64,000 bases of DNA from Hyphomonadaceae bacterium (lineage in GTDB: Bacteria; Pseudomonadota; Alphaproteobacteria; Caulobacterales; Aquidulcibacteraceae), in assembly GCA_023384105.1 (NCBI GenBank), contig JAHDXR010000002.1, positions 62,001-126,000 of the forward strand, read 5' to 3'. The position numbers and the translations under genes were made by a program. Below the pieces are notes generated by a model. That model saw only the letters and a list, made by a program, of their open reading frames with translations. It made no database searches and was not told where the DNA came from. The first letter of the stretch is position 1. Every line of letters starts with the position of its first letter. This document shows positions 16,943 to 24,422 of the stretch, piece after piece.

Positions 16943-17272
16943 ATGGGCGCGGTTGAACACTACCTAGCCGGCCAATTCGTCTCTCACCCTGAGCACGGCC
17001 CCGCGCGCGTGCTTGGGGTGCAGAGCGCCACGGTTGCCGGCGAGCGCCTAGACGTGCTCGCGCTCGCGCTCCTGAGCCCGAACAATGCCGTTGTGCAGAT
17101 TCCGCTCTCGAAGCTCGTGAGCGTTCCGCTGCGCTCTTTGAGCGAGCCGGAAGCGCGTGCGCAGGCAATCGAACAGGATCGGCGCCAGCCGACCCGTCGC
17201 CAGCTTTGGGGAATGTTCGCAGAGCGGTCTAGGCGCAAAGGGAGCATGGTTATCGCCATGCGTCACCGATGA
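16943..17272 (+). CDS. CarD-like RNA-polymerase-interaction protein (short form)
   Basis: 109 residues. Residues 8-70 (FVSHPEHGPARVLGVQSATVAGERLDVLAL, then VQIPLSKLVSVPLRSLSEPE) follow the CarD/CdnL/TRCF RNAP-interaction domain: aromatic-x-HPxHG, a beta-turn with an xxGE element, then VPxxKxxxxxLRxLSEPE. Residues 71-100 (ARAQAIEQDRRQPTRRQLW) match the start of the CarD C-terminal DNA-binding domain, which is cut short compared with the roughly 170-residue host CarD. It may bias host RNA polymerase toward or away from element promoters. Its stop overlaps the next ATG. Confidence 0.6.
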   Translation: MGAVEHYLAGQFVSHPEHGPARVLGVQSATVAGERLDVLALALLSPNNAVVQIPLSKLVSVPLRSLSEPEARAQAIEQDRRQPTRRQLWGMFAERSRRKGSMVIAMRHR

Positions 17273-17394
17273 AAGAAACCGCCGACCGCAGGGATGAATC
17301 TGCGGCCGGCGATGGAGTTTCCCTGACTGCAGAGACCATCCCGACCAAAGGAAAGCCTCTCACGCGAATGAACGAAGGAAGTCAATCGCTATGA
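17269..17394 (+). CDS. 41-residue peptide gene coupled at both ends
   Basis: An ATG at 17269 overlaps the stop of the CarD-like gene (ATGA), and its TGA at 17392-17394 overlaps the next ATG at 17391, again as ATGA. Double ATGA coupling in a compact phage operon argues for real translation. The peptide (MKETADRRDESAAGDGVSL...) is hydrophilic, with no transmembrane segment or motif. No function can be proposed. Confidence 0.5.
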   Translation: MKETADRRDESAAGDGVSLTAETIPTKGKPLTRMNEGSQSL

Positions 17395-17978
17395 CTCTCG
17401 CTAGCCCCAGCCCCGCACACTTGCAACCCGACGCCGAACAAAAATTCGGCTTCGAGAATCTGATGCTGATTGGCGATTATCGCCGCGCCGGCTGGCGTCA
17501 GTGCGCGCAGCGTAACGAGGTCGCGCGCGCCCGTTGGCGCCGTTGGACGGCCGCACTAGAGCCCGCGGATTCCATCTTTCACGAGATGCCGGACGGCGAG
17601 GAAGCCGCGTATTGCGCGGCGTTCGATCTGAGCAAATGGGATTACGCGAAGCACGCGCTTCGCCATGATGCGCCGAAGCCTGATCTAGCGCCCTTGAAGG
17701 CGCTCCCGTTGGCGGACGCCTTCGCGATTTTGGAAAGAGCGCACGCCGTCACTGAGCGCTGGCTGCGCCAAGGCGGCGGCCGTGGCGCACCGTGGCGTGT
17801 GATCGCCGACGCACGCGCGCGAGCCCGCGCTTGCGATCACGTCGATTTCTACCGCGTGCGCGGCGGCAAACGTATTTTCGACCTTGAAGCGAGCGTTCGG
17901 CGCCCGTCGCCGACGCTGGAAGACGTGCAACGCGGCGCCGCGCGCTATCGCCGACACGGGAGACTCACTCATGCGTAG
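17391..17978 (+). CDS. Hypothetical protein preceding the helicase
   Basis: A 195-residue, Arg/Ala-rich soluble protein. It has a mid-region with several tryptophans (RWRRWTAALEPADSIFHEMPD, LSKWDYAKH) and a basic C-terminus. Its end overlaps the SF3 helicase start by 8 bp, so it is probably a replication-module protein (primase partner or regulator). I see no primase or nuclease motif. Confidence 0.6.
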   Translation: MTLASPSPAHLQPDAEQKFGFENLMLIGDYRRAGWRQCAQRNEVARARWRRWTAALEPADSIFHEMPDGEEAAYCAAFDLSKWDYAKHALRHDAPKPDLAPLKALPLADAFAILERAHAVTERWLRQGGGRGAPWRVIADARARARACDHVDFYRVRGGKRIFDLEASVRRPSPTLEDVQRGAARYRRHGRLTHA

Positions 17979-19317
17979 CGTTGAAGACCTTTTGGGCCCG
18001 GAGCCCGACGAACGCGAAGAATCCCGCAACGCCGCAATCGCGCGCCTGAATAAGCGCTTCGCCGTTGTAGCGCACGGCGGCCAAGTCCGCGTGATCCGCG
18101 AAGATGGCGCTGGCGGCTTCACTATGGAGTCCGTGCGCGCCTTCGAGGATTGGCATGCGAATGATGTGATTTGGGAGAAAGGCAAGGCCGGCCCCGTCGC
18201 GACTCCCGTGTCTTCCGTTTGGTTCGCCAGCCCGAAGCGCCGACAATACGAACAGATTGTGCTTGATCCGCGCGGCCGGCGCCGTGGCGCTTACAATCTG
18301 TGGCGCGGTTTCAGCTTCGAGCCCGAACGCGGCGACTGCAGCCTGTTCCTAGATCACTTGTTCGATAACGTCTGCGGCGCCGATGAAGCGCTTTACACCT
18401 GGCTTGTCGGATGGATGGCGCATCTTGTGCAACGCCCCCATGAGAAGCCGGGAACGTCTGTTGTGTTGAAGGGCGAAAAGGGAGTCGGAAAATCCATCGT
18501 CGGCGAAATTCTGGGCGCCTTGATCGCGCGCCATTTCGTGACGGTGACGCAGCCGCGCCACCTAATCGGCAACTTCAACAGCCATTTGGCAACCGCCGTG
18601 CTCGTGCTCGTGGAAGAGGCATTCTGGGCCGGCGATAAAGTCGGCGAAGGCGTGCTGAAAGACCTAATTACCGGCCCGCGTATCATGCTCGAAAAGAAGG
18701 GCGTGGACGCAATCCCGCTCGACTCCTTCCATCGTTTTATCATCACGTCGAACGCCCATTGGGTTGTGCCGGCGACGCATGACGAACGCCGCTTTGCCGT
18801 GTTCAACGTGGGCGACGCACACCGGCAGGACGGCCCTTACTTCGAGGCGATCAAGCGCGAGATGGAGAACGGCGGCTATGAGGCGTTGCTGCACTATCTG
18901 GGGCGCTTCGATCTATCCCGCGTGGACGTGCGCCGCGTGCCGAACACTGAGGGCTTGACCGAACAGAAGCTCGCCGGGCTGCGCAACGTGGAAGCGTGGT
19001 GGTGGGAGACGTTGGCGGCCGGCGATCTAACCGATTGCCGAGATGGCGCCGATTGGGGTGGCGCGATCCGCGTGGAAGCCGACGATCTGCGGACCTATTA
19101 CCGGACGTGGATGCAGCCGCGCCGCACGCATGGCGACATTCTGGGGGATGTGCATTTTGCGAAGCGCTTCCGCGCAATGTGCCCCGTGACCGAACGTCGG
19201 CGCGTGCGGATCAATAAGGAACTGTCCTACGTTTACGAATTGCCGCCGCTCGCTGAATGTCGCGCGGCCTTCGAGTCGTGGTGCAATAGCGCCATTGATT
19301 GGGAAGACGCAGCCTAA
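17971..19317 (+). CDS. Superfamily 3 phage helicase (primase-helicase C-terminal type, DUF5906-like)
   Basis: 448 residues. It carries Walker A GEKGVGKS at about 168-175, a Walker-B-like hydrophobic strand AVLVLVEEAFW at about 211-221 and an SF3 motif C RFIITSNAHWVVP at about 251-263, then an arginine finger region HDERRFAVF. This matches the helicase half of P4-type and DUF5906 primase-helicases. No N-terminal primase domain is evident. It would unwind the element's origin. The iteron-like repeats begin 21 bp after its stop. Confidence 0.82.
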   Translation: MRSVEDLLGPEPDEREESRNAAIARLNKRFAVVAHGGQVRVIREDGAGGFTMESVRAFEDWHANDVIWEKGKAGPVATPVSSVWFASPKRRQYEQIVLDPRGRRRGAYNLWRGFSFEPERGDCSLFLDHLFDNVCGADEALYTWLVGWMAHLVQRPHEKPGTSVVLKGEKGVGKSIVGEILGALIARHFVTVTQPRHLIGNFNSHLATAVLVLVEEAFWAGDKVGEGVLKDLITGPRIMLEKKGVDAIPLDSFHRFIITSNAHWVVPATHDERRFAVFNVGDAHRQDGPYFEAIKREMENGGYEALLHYLGRFDLSRVDVRRVPNTEGLTEQKLAGLRNVEAWWWETLAAGDLTDCRDGADWGGAIRVEADDLRTYYRTWMQPRRTHGDILGDVHFAKRFRAMCPVTERRRVRINKELSYVYELPPLAECRAAFESWCNSAIDWEDAA

Positions 19318-19337
19318 CAGAGCGAAAGAGCGCGAGT

Positions 19338-19547
19338 GTCCCTAGTCCGTTCCTAGTGCATGCCATTCACTAGGAACGGCCAAAACCCGCATGAATAAAG
19401 GCGTTTATCGTCTCTGTTCCTAGTGTTCCTAGTGTTCCTAGTAGATATTCGCATACGCGCATGCACGCACACGCGCGCACGCACACGCGCGCATACATTC
19501 CGACCAAAACACTAGGAACGGAACGAACACTAGGAACAGTCTAGGTT
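19338..19547. repeat. Iteron-like repeat cluster flanking an alternating purine-pyrimidine tract (candidate replication origin)
   Basis: The 9-mer GTTCCTAGT occurs exactly four times forward (19349, 19416, 19425, 19434) and three times inverted (19369, 19511, 19529). A one-mismatch copy lies at 19338. Copies at 19416-19442 are perfect tandems, and the two right-hand inverted copies are spaced 18 bp. Copies at 19347-19358 and 19368-19379 form a perfect 12-bp-arm palindrome with a 9-nt loop. Between the clusters, 19451-19498 is 48 bp of strict purine-pyrimidine alternation, prone to Z-DNA or melting. Next to the helicase, this fits an origin. It is not a CRISPR array. Confidence 0.7.
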
Positions 19548-19598
19548 CTTCCCGAAGGCCCGGCGTCGGGGGCAGCACTGACCCCGGCAAACCAATGG

Positions 19599-19624
19599 AA
19601 ACTCAAAATTTCGTTTTTGAGTTT
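19599..19624 (+). terminator. Hairpin upstream of small terminase (terminator or packaging structure)
   Basis: AAACTCAAAA (19599-19608) and TTTTGAGTTT (19615-19624) form a perfect 10-bp stem with a 6-nt loop. It separates the helicase/iteron region from terS. The stem is AT-only apart from two pairs and the T-tail is short, so it may be a weak terminator or a protein-binding site near a cos or pac region. Confidence 0.4.
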
Positions 19625-19671
19625 TGGCGCCGGGTGGACTGCAGCGCCGGCTTAGGGCTAGCGCTGGAGCC

Positions 19672-20076
19672 ATGACCAAAGCGCGCGCCCACCGCTCGAA
19701 AGCCGAACTTCTCGGCGACGCCAAACCGGCGCGCGAGCCCGGCAACTCGCGCGGGCCCATGCGCGGCTCTGGCGTCGGCGGCCGATCTGCGAATCCGTTT
19801 CGAGATCAGCTTTACCAAGCGCAGACGCGCATCGCGGAGTTGAAGGCCGAACAGTTGGCCGGCCGGCTCGTGCTCATCTCCGATGTGGAAGAGCAATGGG
19901 CGGCCCGCGTTGTCGATTGTCGGCAGCGGCTCCTAGCGGTGGCGTCGCGCGTCGGCGCCAAGCTGGGGCTTAATCGCGAGCAAGTGGAGGTCATAGACTC
20001 GGAAATCCGGGCCGCCTTGACCGCCCTGGCTGCGCAGGGAGGCGTTTCCGATGCCGGCGACCCTCCGAGAGCCTGA
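19672..20076 (+). CDS. terS: Phage terminase small subunit (Nu1-like)
   Basis: A 134-residue DNA-packaging protein that would recognise the packaging site. The ATG at 19672 is preferred over a TTG 48 bp upstream. The N-terminus is basic and flexible (KARAHRSKAELLGDAK). Residues 45-125 have the small-terminase helical signature: QTRIAELKAEQLAGRLVLIS, then EEQWAARVVDCRQRLLAVASRV, then EIRAALTAL. Its 3' end overlaps terL by 26 bp. Satellites often keep their own TerS to redirect packaging to their DNA. Confidence 0.75.
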   Translation: MTKARAHRSKAELLGDAKPAREPGNSRGPMRGSGVGGRSANPFRDQLYQAQTRIAELKAEQLAGRLVLISDVEEQWAARVVDCRQRLLAVASRVGAKLGLNREQVEVIDSEIRAALTALAAQGGVSDAGDPPRA

Positions 20077-21886
20077 GACGGCGAAGCGCGATCCTGGGCC
20101 GAGTCTCGCCGTTCTCGCGATTGACGCTAGAGCCGTCGCGAATTTCGCCCCGCCGCCGAAGATCAGCACGGCCGATTGGATCGAGTCCAACGTCACCCTG
20201 CCGTCCGACGTGTCCGACACGCCGGGACTTATGGCGCTGTTTCCCTATCAGCGCGGCATCGCGGATGCGTGCGACGATCCGGCGATTGAGCGCGTGACGT
20301 GGCAGAAGTGCGCGCGGATCGGCGCGACCTCGCTCATGGTGGCCATTGTCGCCAGCTTCGTGAAAAACAACCCCAGCAACATCCTGGCAGTTCAACCGAC
20401 GCAGGACGATGCGCGCGACTTCATGGTTTCGACCGTGGAGCCCGTTTTCGCGGCGAGCCCGTCCTTGGCCGGACTCCTCGTGCAAGACGAAAAGAAGCGC
20501 GACACGATTCAGAGCCGGCGCTTTCCGGGCGGGAGCTTCAAATGCGTTGGCGCGGCGCCGCGGAATCTGCGTCGCCACTTCGTTCGCGTTCTCATGCTGG
20601 ACGAAACGGACGGCTATTTGCCGAGCCCGGAAGGCAATCCGCTCAAGCTCGCCGAAAACCGAACCCGCACGGCGCGCGACCGTCTCATTTTCCAGGCGAG
20701 CACGCCGACCGACGCCGAAACGTCGAACATCGCCCGCGCGTATCGGGAGTCGGATCAGCGCATTTATGAGACGCCGTGTCCGCATTGCGGCGAGCACTTC
20801 GAGCCCCGCTTTGAGCATTTGAAATGGGATAAGAGCGAAGACGGCCGCCACATGCCCGAAACCGCGCATCTCGTATGCCCGGCCAATGGCTGCGTGATTG
20901 AAGAGTCGAGTAAGTCGGCAATGGTCGCGGCCGGCCGATGGCGCGCGACGGCGCCGCATGTGAAGGGACACGCGGGCTTCAAATGCAGCGCGCTCATTTC
21001 GACCATCGAGCATGCGCGCTGGGCCAACATCGTCGGCGAGTTTCTGGAAGCCAAAAGCGACCCCGAACTATTGCGCGTGTGGACGAACACGCTCCTAGGC
21101 GACGTGTTCGCGGATCGCAGCGGCGAAGGCTTGGACGAAAACGCTTTGGCGCGTCGCGCCGAACGGATCGGACTGCAGGCCATACCGGAAGACGTGCGAC
21201 TGCTTACGGCCGGTGTAGATGTGCAAGCGGATCGGCTCTGCATCGTGACGCTAGGCCATTCGGCGACTCAAATGTTCGCGCTCGCAGATGAAACGATCTG
21301 GGGAGCGCCGACTGCAGAGCAAACTTGGCGCGAACTAGACGATCTGTTGAAGCGTCGCTTTCCGCATCCTCTAGGCGGGATGCTGGGCTATGACGCCGCC
21401 GCCATCGACTCCGGTGACGGCAATGTCACCGATATTGTGTATTCGTTCACGCGCCCGCGTTTTAGCGGCCGTCGCGTGGTCTCCATCAAAGGCGACGCCG
21501 GCAACCGCGCGCTAATCGAGCGCGCAAGCAAGCCTTGGCTTTGGATTGTTGGCGTGGACGGCGGGAAGAGTCGTTTGTTCGGGTTACTCGAACAGCCGGG
21601 ACATATCCGCTTTTCGCAGGATTTGCCGCCGCGCTTCTATGAGGAATTGTGCAGCGAGCGGCGCGTGACGTTCTACAAATCCGGCCAACCCCGCCGACGC
21701 TGGGAGCGCATCAAGGGCATGCGAGCGGAAGCGCTTGACGCCTTTGTTTATGCGATGGCGGTTCGCGGACTCGTCGGCGTGAATCTGACCACGCGGGAGA
21801 ACGAATTGCGCGCGCTCGTGAAGCCGAACGCGCAACAGACGGTTTTCCGCTCGAAATGGATGGAGGGTTCTCGTGGGGGTGCGTAA
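20051..21886 (+). CDS. terL: Phage terminase large subunit, GpA family
   Basis: A 611-residue packaging ATPase and nuclease. The Walker-A-like WQKCARIGATSLM near residue 95 lacks the classical GKT, as is usual for GpA proteins. The Walker B is RVLMLDETDGYLP near residue 180. A zinc-type insertion follows (CPHCGEHF and CPANGC near 240-280). Nuclease acidic residues lie in LTAGVDVQADRL, LGYDAAAIDSGDG and EALDAFVYAMAV. The length and domains are complete. The gene is coupled to both neighbours. Confidence 0.9.
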   Translation: MPATLREPETAKRDPGPSLAVLAIDARAVANFAPPPKISTADWIESNVTLPSDVSDTPGLMALFPYQRGIADACDDPAIERVTWQKCARIGATSLMVAIVASFVKNNPSNILAVQPTQDDARDFMVSTVEPVFAASPSLAGLLVQDEKKRDTIQSRRFPGGSFKCVGAAPRNLRRHFVRVLMLDETDGYLPSPEGNPLKLAENRTRTARDRLIFQASTPTDAETSNIARAYRESDQRIYETPCPHCGEHFEPRFEHLKWDKSEDGRHMPETAHLVCPANGCVIEESSKSAMVAAGRWRATAPHVKGHAGFKCSALISTIEHARWANIVGEFLEAKSDPELLRVWTNTLLGDVFADRSGEGLDENALARRAERIGLQAIPEDVRLLTAGVDVQADRLCIVTLGHSATQMFALADETIWGAPTAEQTWRELDDLLKRRFPHPLGGMLGYDAAAIDSGDGNVTDIVYSFTRPRFSGRRVVSIKGDAGNRALIERASKPWLWIVGVDGGKSRLFGLLEQPGHIRFSQDLPPRFYEELCSERRVTFYKSGQPRRRWERIKGMRAEALDAFVYAMAVRGLVGVNLTTRENELRALVKPNAQQTVFRSKWMEGSRGGA

Positions 21887-22277
21887 GCCTTGCGCCATCT
21901 GCGGCCGGCCCTTCATCGCGCGTCACGGCGCGCTGACGTGCTCCGAGGCCTGCCACAAAGAACGGAAGCGCAAGCAAGGCGCGGAAAATCAGCGGCGCCG
22001 GCGCGCTGAGAAGCCGGAGGAATGCAAAGCCGTGCGCGATGCGTGGCGCGCTCGAAACAAAGAGCGCGAAGCAGGCTATATGCGAGCGTCGCGCGCGGCC
22101 GATCCCCAGGGCCATAAGCTATACATGCGCGTCTATCGTGAGATGCACAAAGAACGGCTTCGCGATTATGGGCGGCAGCGGCGTGAGCGCGCAAAGCCCG
22201 AAGGCAAATATTGCGACTCTGAAACCGGCGTGCGAGAACGTTTCGCTGGGAGAATTGCGGATGCGATTGAAGACTGA
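21873..22277 (+). CDS. Small basic zinc-finger-like phage protein
   Basis: 134 residues from a GTG start that overlaps terL by 14 bp. The N-terminus CAICGRPFIARHGALTCSEAC has a CxxC / CxxxC pattern typical of treble-clef zinc fingers of HNH-like phage proteins. The middle is a long, highly charged helix rich in Arg, Lys and Glu. No HNH catalytic triad is visible, so a DNA- or RNA-binding role is the most that can be said. Confidence 0.65.
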   Translation: MGVRKPCAICGRPFIARHGALTCSEACHKERKRKQGAENQRRRRAEKPEECKAVRDAWRARNKEREAGYMRASRAADPQGHKLYMRVYREMHKERLRDYGRQRRERAKPEGKYCDSETGVRERFAGRIADAIED

Positions 22278-22578
22278 AAACGGTCAACTCACGCTTGGCA
22301 GCGCATACAAGATGATCGTCTGGGGGTGGCTCCTCTCTTGGGGTGCCTTCATGATTCCCATCTTGCTCATCATCACGGTTGGAGCACTGCTGAGCGGTGA
22401 GATGAACGTGAATGGCGAGATGGTCTACGGCGTCGGCCCGGTTTTCATGGTGATCTTGCCGTTTCTAGTTATGTTGCCAATCATCATTGTGATGCATGCG
22501 TTTATGTTCGGCGCGTTTCTCACTTTCGGATTGTGGCTATACCGGCACTGGCGGCCGTTGAGCGTCGATCCAGAGTAA
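22261..22578 (+). CDS. Small two-helix membrane protein (element accessory gene)
   Basis: 105 residues from ATG 22261, overlapping the zinc-finger gene by 17 bp. Two long hydrophobic segments (WLLSWGAFMIPILLIITVGALL and a run of about 40 residues from FMVILPFLVMLPIIIVMHAF) predict inner-membrane insertion. A holin is conceivable from size and position, but no endolysin is nearby. It may instead be cargo such as an exclusion protein. Confidence 0.6.
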   Translation: MRLKTENGQLTLGSAYKMIVWGWLLSWGAFMIPILLIITVGALLSGEMNVNGEMVYGVGPVFMVILPFLVMLPIIIVMHAFMFGAFLTFGLWLYRHWRPLSVDPE

Positions 22579-22585
22579 TCTCCCT

Positions 22586-22897
22586 TCATTCGGGGCGATT
22601 TAACCGCTGACGTATAGCCACCACGCCAAAGCCAGGTATCGCAAAGGCAACAGCGCCCAAGACGCCCCAAAGCATGAATCGATCAATCGAGAGATAGAGA
22701 CCCGATGCGCTCCAAACGTAGGGTGTTCGGAATGGAGAGAAGAGCCCGGCGAACAAAAAGCATGCGAACACCCCGGCGGCATAGATCAGGGCGAACGTAA
22801 AGTCCGGGCGGGACCAAAGCTTTAGCCAGCCGAGAAAATACAGTCCGACCAGCAAGAGTGGTCCGGTGTATTTTAGGGCGAAGACGATGACTTCCAT
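22586..22897 (-). CDS. Small membrane protein, opposite strand (candidate cargo gene)
   Basis: About 103 residues from ATG 22897; a GTG at 22909 would add four. Three hydrophobic segments are visible (LLLVGLYFLGWLKLW, LIYAAGVFACFLFAGLF, LWGVLGAVAFAIPGFGVVAI). It runs against the packaging operon and lies between terL and the integrase, where temperate elements often carry exclusion or defence genes. No family is recognised. Confidence 0.55.
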   Translation of the reverse strand: MEVIVFALKYTGPLLLVGLYFLGWLKLWSRPDFTFALIYAAGVFACFLFAGLFSPFRTPYVWSASGLYLSIDRFMLWGVLGAVAFAIPGFGVVAIRQRLNRPE

Positions 22898-22979
22898 TGG
22901 ACCCGTCACGACGCATCAAAGACAAGGGAAGTGGTCTTTAGCAGGCGCGACAGTTGAGGCCAACTTTTGGGGCATGAAC

Positions 22980-24233
22980 TCAGCCCAGCAATTCCGCCGT
23001 TGTCCGGCCGCGCGCGCGTGCTCGATACAGGTCTAGCTTGTCTGCCCACCATTGCAGAAGCTCGCGACGCTTGGGGAGATACTCGGCGCTGTTGTAAGCA
23101 CGATGCACCTTGCCGCCGACCGCGTGAGCTAGCTGCGCTTCGATCACTTCCGGCGCCCACATGCCGGACTCGTTGGCGATAGTCGAAAACGAGCCGCGGA
23201 ATCCGTGCATCGTCGTTTTGTTGCGGTAGCCCATCGCGTAGCAGTGAAACAGCATCGTGTTGTTGCTCATGTGCCCGCGACCGCCGAACGCCGCAGGAAA
23301 GAGATAGTCGCCTTTGCCGGTTCGCTCATGCAATTCGTGAAGCAACGCGATCACTTGGCGGCTTAGCGGGATCAGGTGTTCGCGATCCGCCTTCATCCGA
23401 TCTTCTGGGAGACGCCAGAGAGCTTTGCGCGTGGAACGTAGGTGTTCAAATTCATCCCAACGCGCACCGATAGATTCCGATGTGCGCGTGGCCGTGTAGA
23501 TCGTGAGAAGCATCGCTAGCCGCGTTTCGGGCTCGCAAGTGCTCTTGTCCAAGTCCACGAGGAACGGGCCGATCTGTTCGGCCTTAAGCCGCTTGAACCC
23601 CTTCGTTGGGGGCCGTTTCGGCAGGCGGACCTTGGGCGTGGGGTCGCTCACATCGTCGGCCGCGTGAGCGAAGACTGAGGCAATGTGCTTTTTCAGCCGG
23701 TGCGCCGTCTCGACCGCGCCACGGTCCACGACGCGCGTTAGGGCGGCTTCAATGTCATTCTTTGTGATGCGGCCGATGGGCATGGCGCCGATTTCCGGGA
23801 ACACGTCATCTTCGAGCCGCGATAGGATCAGCCCGGCGTATTTGGGAGCCCAATCCGAAGCATGGAGCTTGTGCCACGCTCGCGCGACGGTCTCGAAGGT
23901 GGACTGTCCGTCAGTCGCCGGTGCCGTGCGTCCCGGATCGCGCCCTTCCTTCAACGCCAGCTTGGCGGCTTCCCGCTTGGCGCGCGCATGGGTTAGCCCG
24001 TTCGTCTGTGGATCATAGACGCCAAGCGCGAGCGTCTTTTGTTTGGGTGGATCGCCGAACCGATACGCGAGGCGCCAGAGCTTCGAGCCGTTCGGATTCA
24101 CGAGCACATAGAGGCCGCCGCCGTCGCTCTCTTTGTATGGCTTCGCGCGCGGTTTCAGCGCGTCCAGCTTCGTTTGATTGAGCGGGATTCGTGGCGCTTT
24201 CCGCTTCGCTTGAGAGGGCGATTTCGTCGGCAT
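22980..24233 (-). CDS. int: Tyrosine recombinase/integrase, P4 type
   Basis: Integrates the element at tRNA-Gln. The start is put at MPTKSPSQAKRKAPRIPLNQ (24233) rather than 13 codons upstream. An N-terminal DUF4102-type arm-binding domain (LDALKPRAKPYKESDGGGLYVLV, LALGVYD) is followed by a core-binding domain (WAPKYAGLILSRLEDDVFPEIG). The catalytic domain has IYTATRTSESIGARWDEF (Arg), a likely Lys in LPEDRMK, MHGFRGSFST (HxxR), LAHAVGGKVHRAYN (His and tyrosine region) and RRELLQWWADKL. A 12-bp repeat (24233-24244) overlaps its start codon, suggesting autoregulation. Confidence 0.9.
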   Translation of the reverse strand: MPTKSPSQAKRKAPRIPLNQTKLDALKPRAKPYKESDGGGLYVLVNPNGSKLWRLAYRFGDPPKQKTLALGVYDPQTNGLTHARAKREAAKLALKEGRDPGRTAPATDGQSTFETVARAWHKLHASDWAPKYAGLILSRLEDDVFPEIGAMPIGRITKNDIEAALTRVVDRGAVETAHRLKKHIASVFAHAADDVSDPTPKVRLPKRPPTKGFKRLKAEQIGPFLVDLDKSTCEPETRLAMLLTIYTATRTSESIGARWDEFEHLRSTRKALWRLPEDRMKADREHLIPLSRQVIALLHELHERTGKGDYLFPAAFGGRGHMSNNTMLFHCYAMGYRNKTTMHGFRGSFSTIANESGMWAPEVIEAQLAHAVGGKVHRAYNSAEYLPKRRELLQWWADKLDLYRARARGRTTAELLG

Positions 24234-24394
24234 GTTGGTATCGGTTTTCCGGCGCCAACAAAGTGCCAACAATTCGGCTCCCGCGACGCGAGAAACCCCT
24301 TAGCAGGTCTAGGTTAAGATGTGCCGCAGAAGACGAAATTAACCGCGATCCAACTGAAATCAGTCAACTTTTCCGTGACTGTTGTTGGTATCGG
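24233..24394. repeat. Candidate integrase arm-type sites, right arm
   Basis: TGTTGGTATCGG occurs at 24233-24244 and 24383-24394, and inverted at 11814-11825. Two shorter relatives containing GCCAACAA lie at about 24254 and 24263-24272. The set brackets the integrase promoter and lies within 200 bp of attR, as arm-type sites do. Confidence 0.45.
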
Positions 24395-24422
24395 CGACTG
24401 CGGAGCGAGCCCGTAAAAGAAG

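Noticed and set aside
17971-19317. Full primase-helicase
   Set aside because: Only the SF3 helicase motifs are visible; the N-terminal 150 residues show no primase (AEP or Toprim) motif.
19416-19442. Short tandem repeats that might suggest a CRISPR array
   Set aside because: 9-bp units without spacers, with inverted partners nearby and no cas genes; an iteron cluster explains them better.
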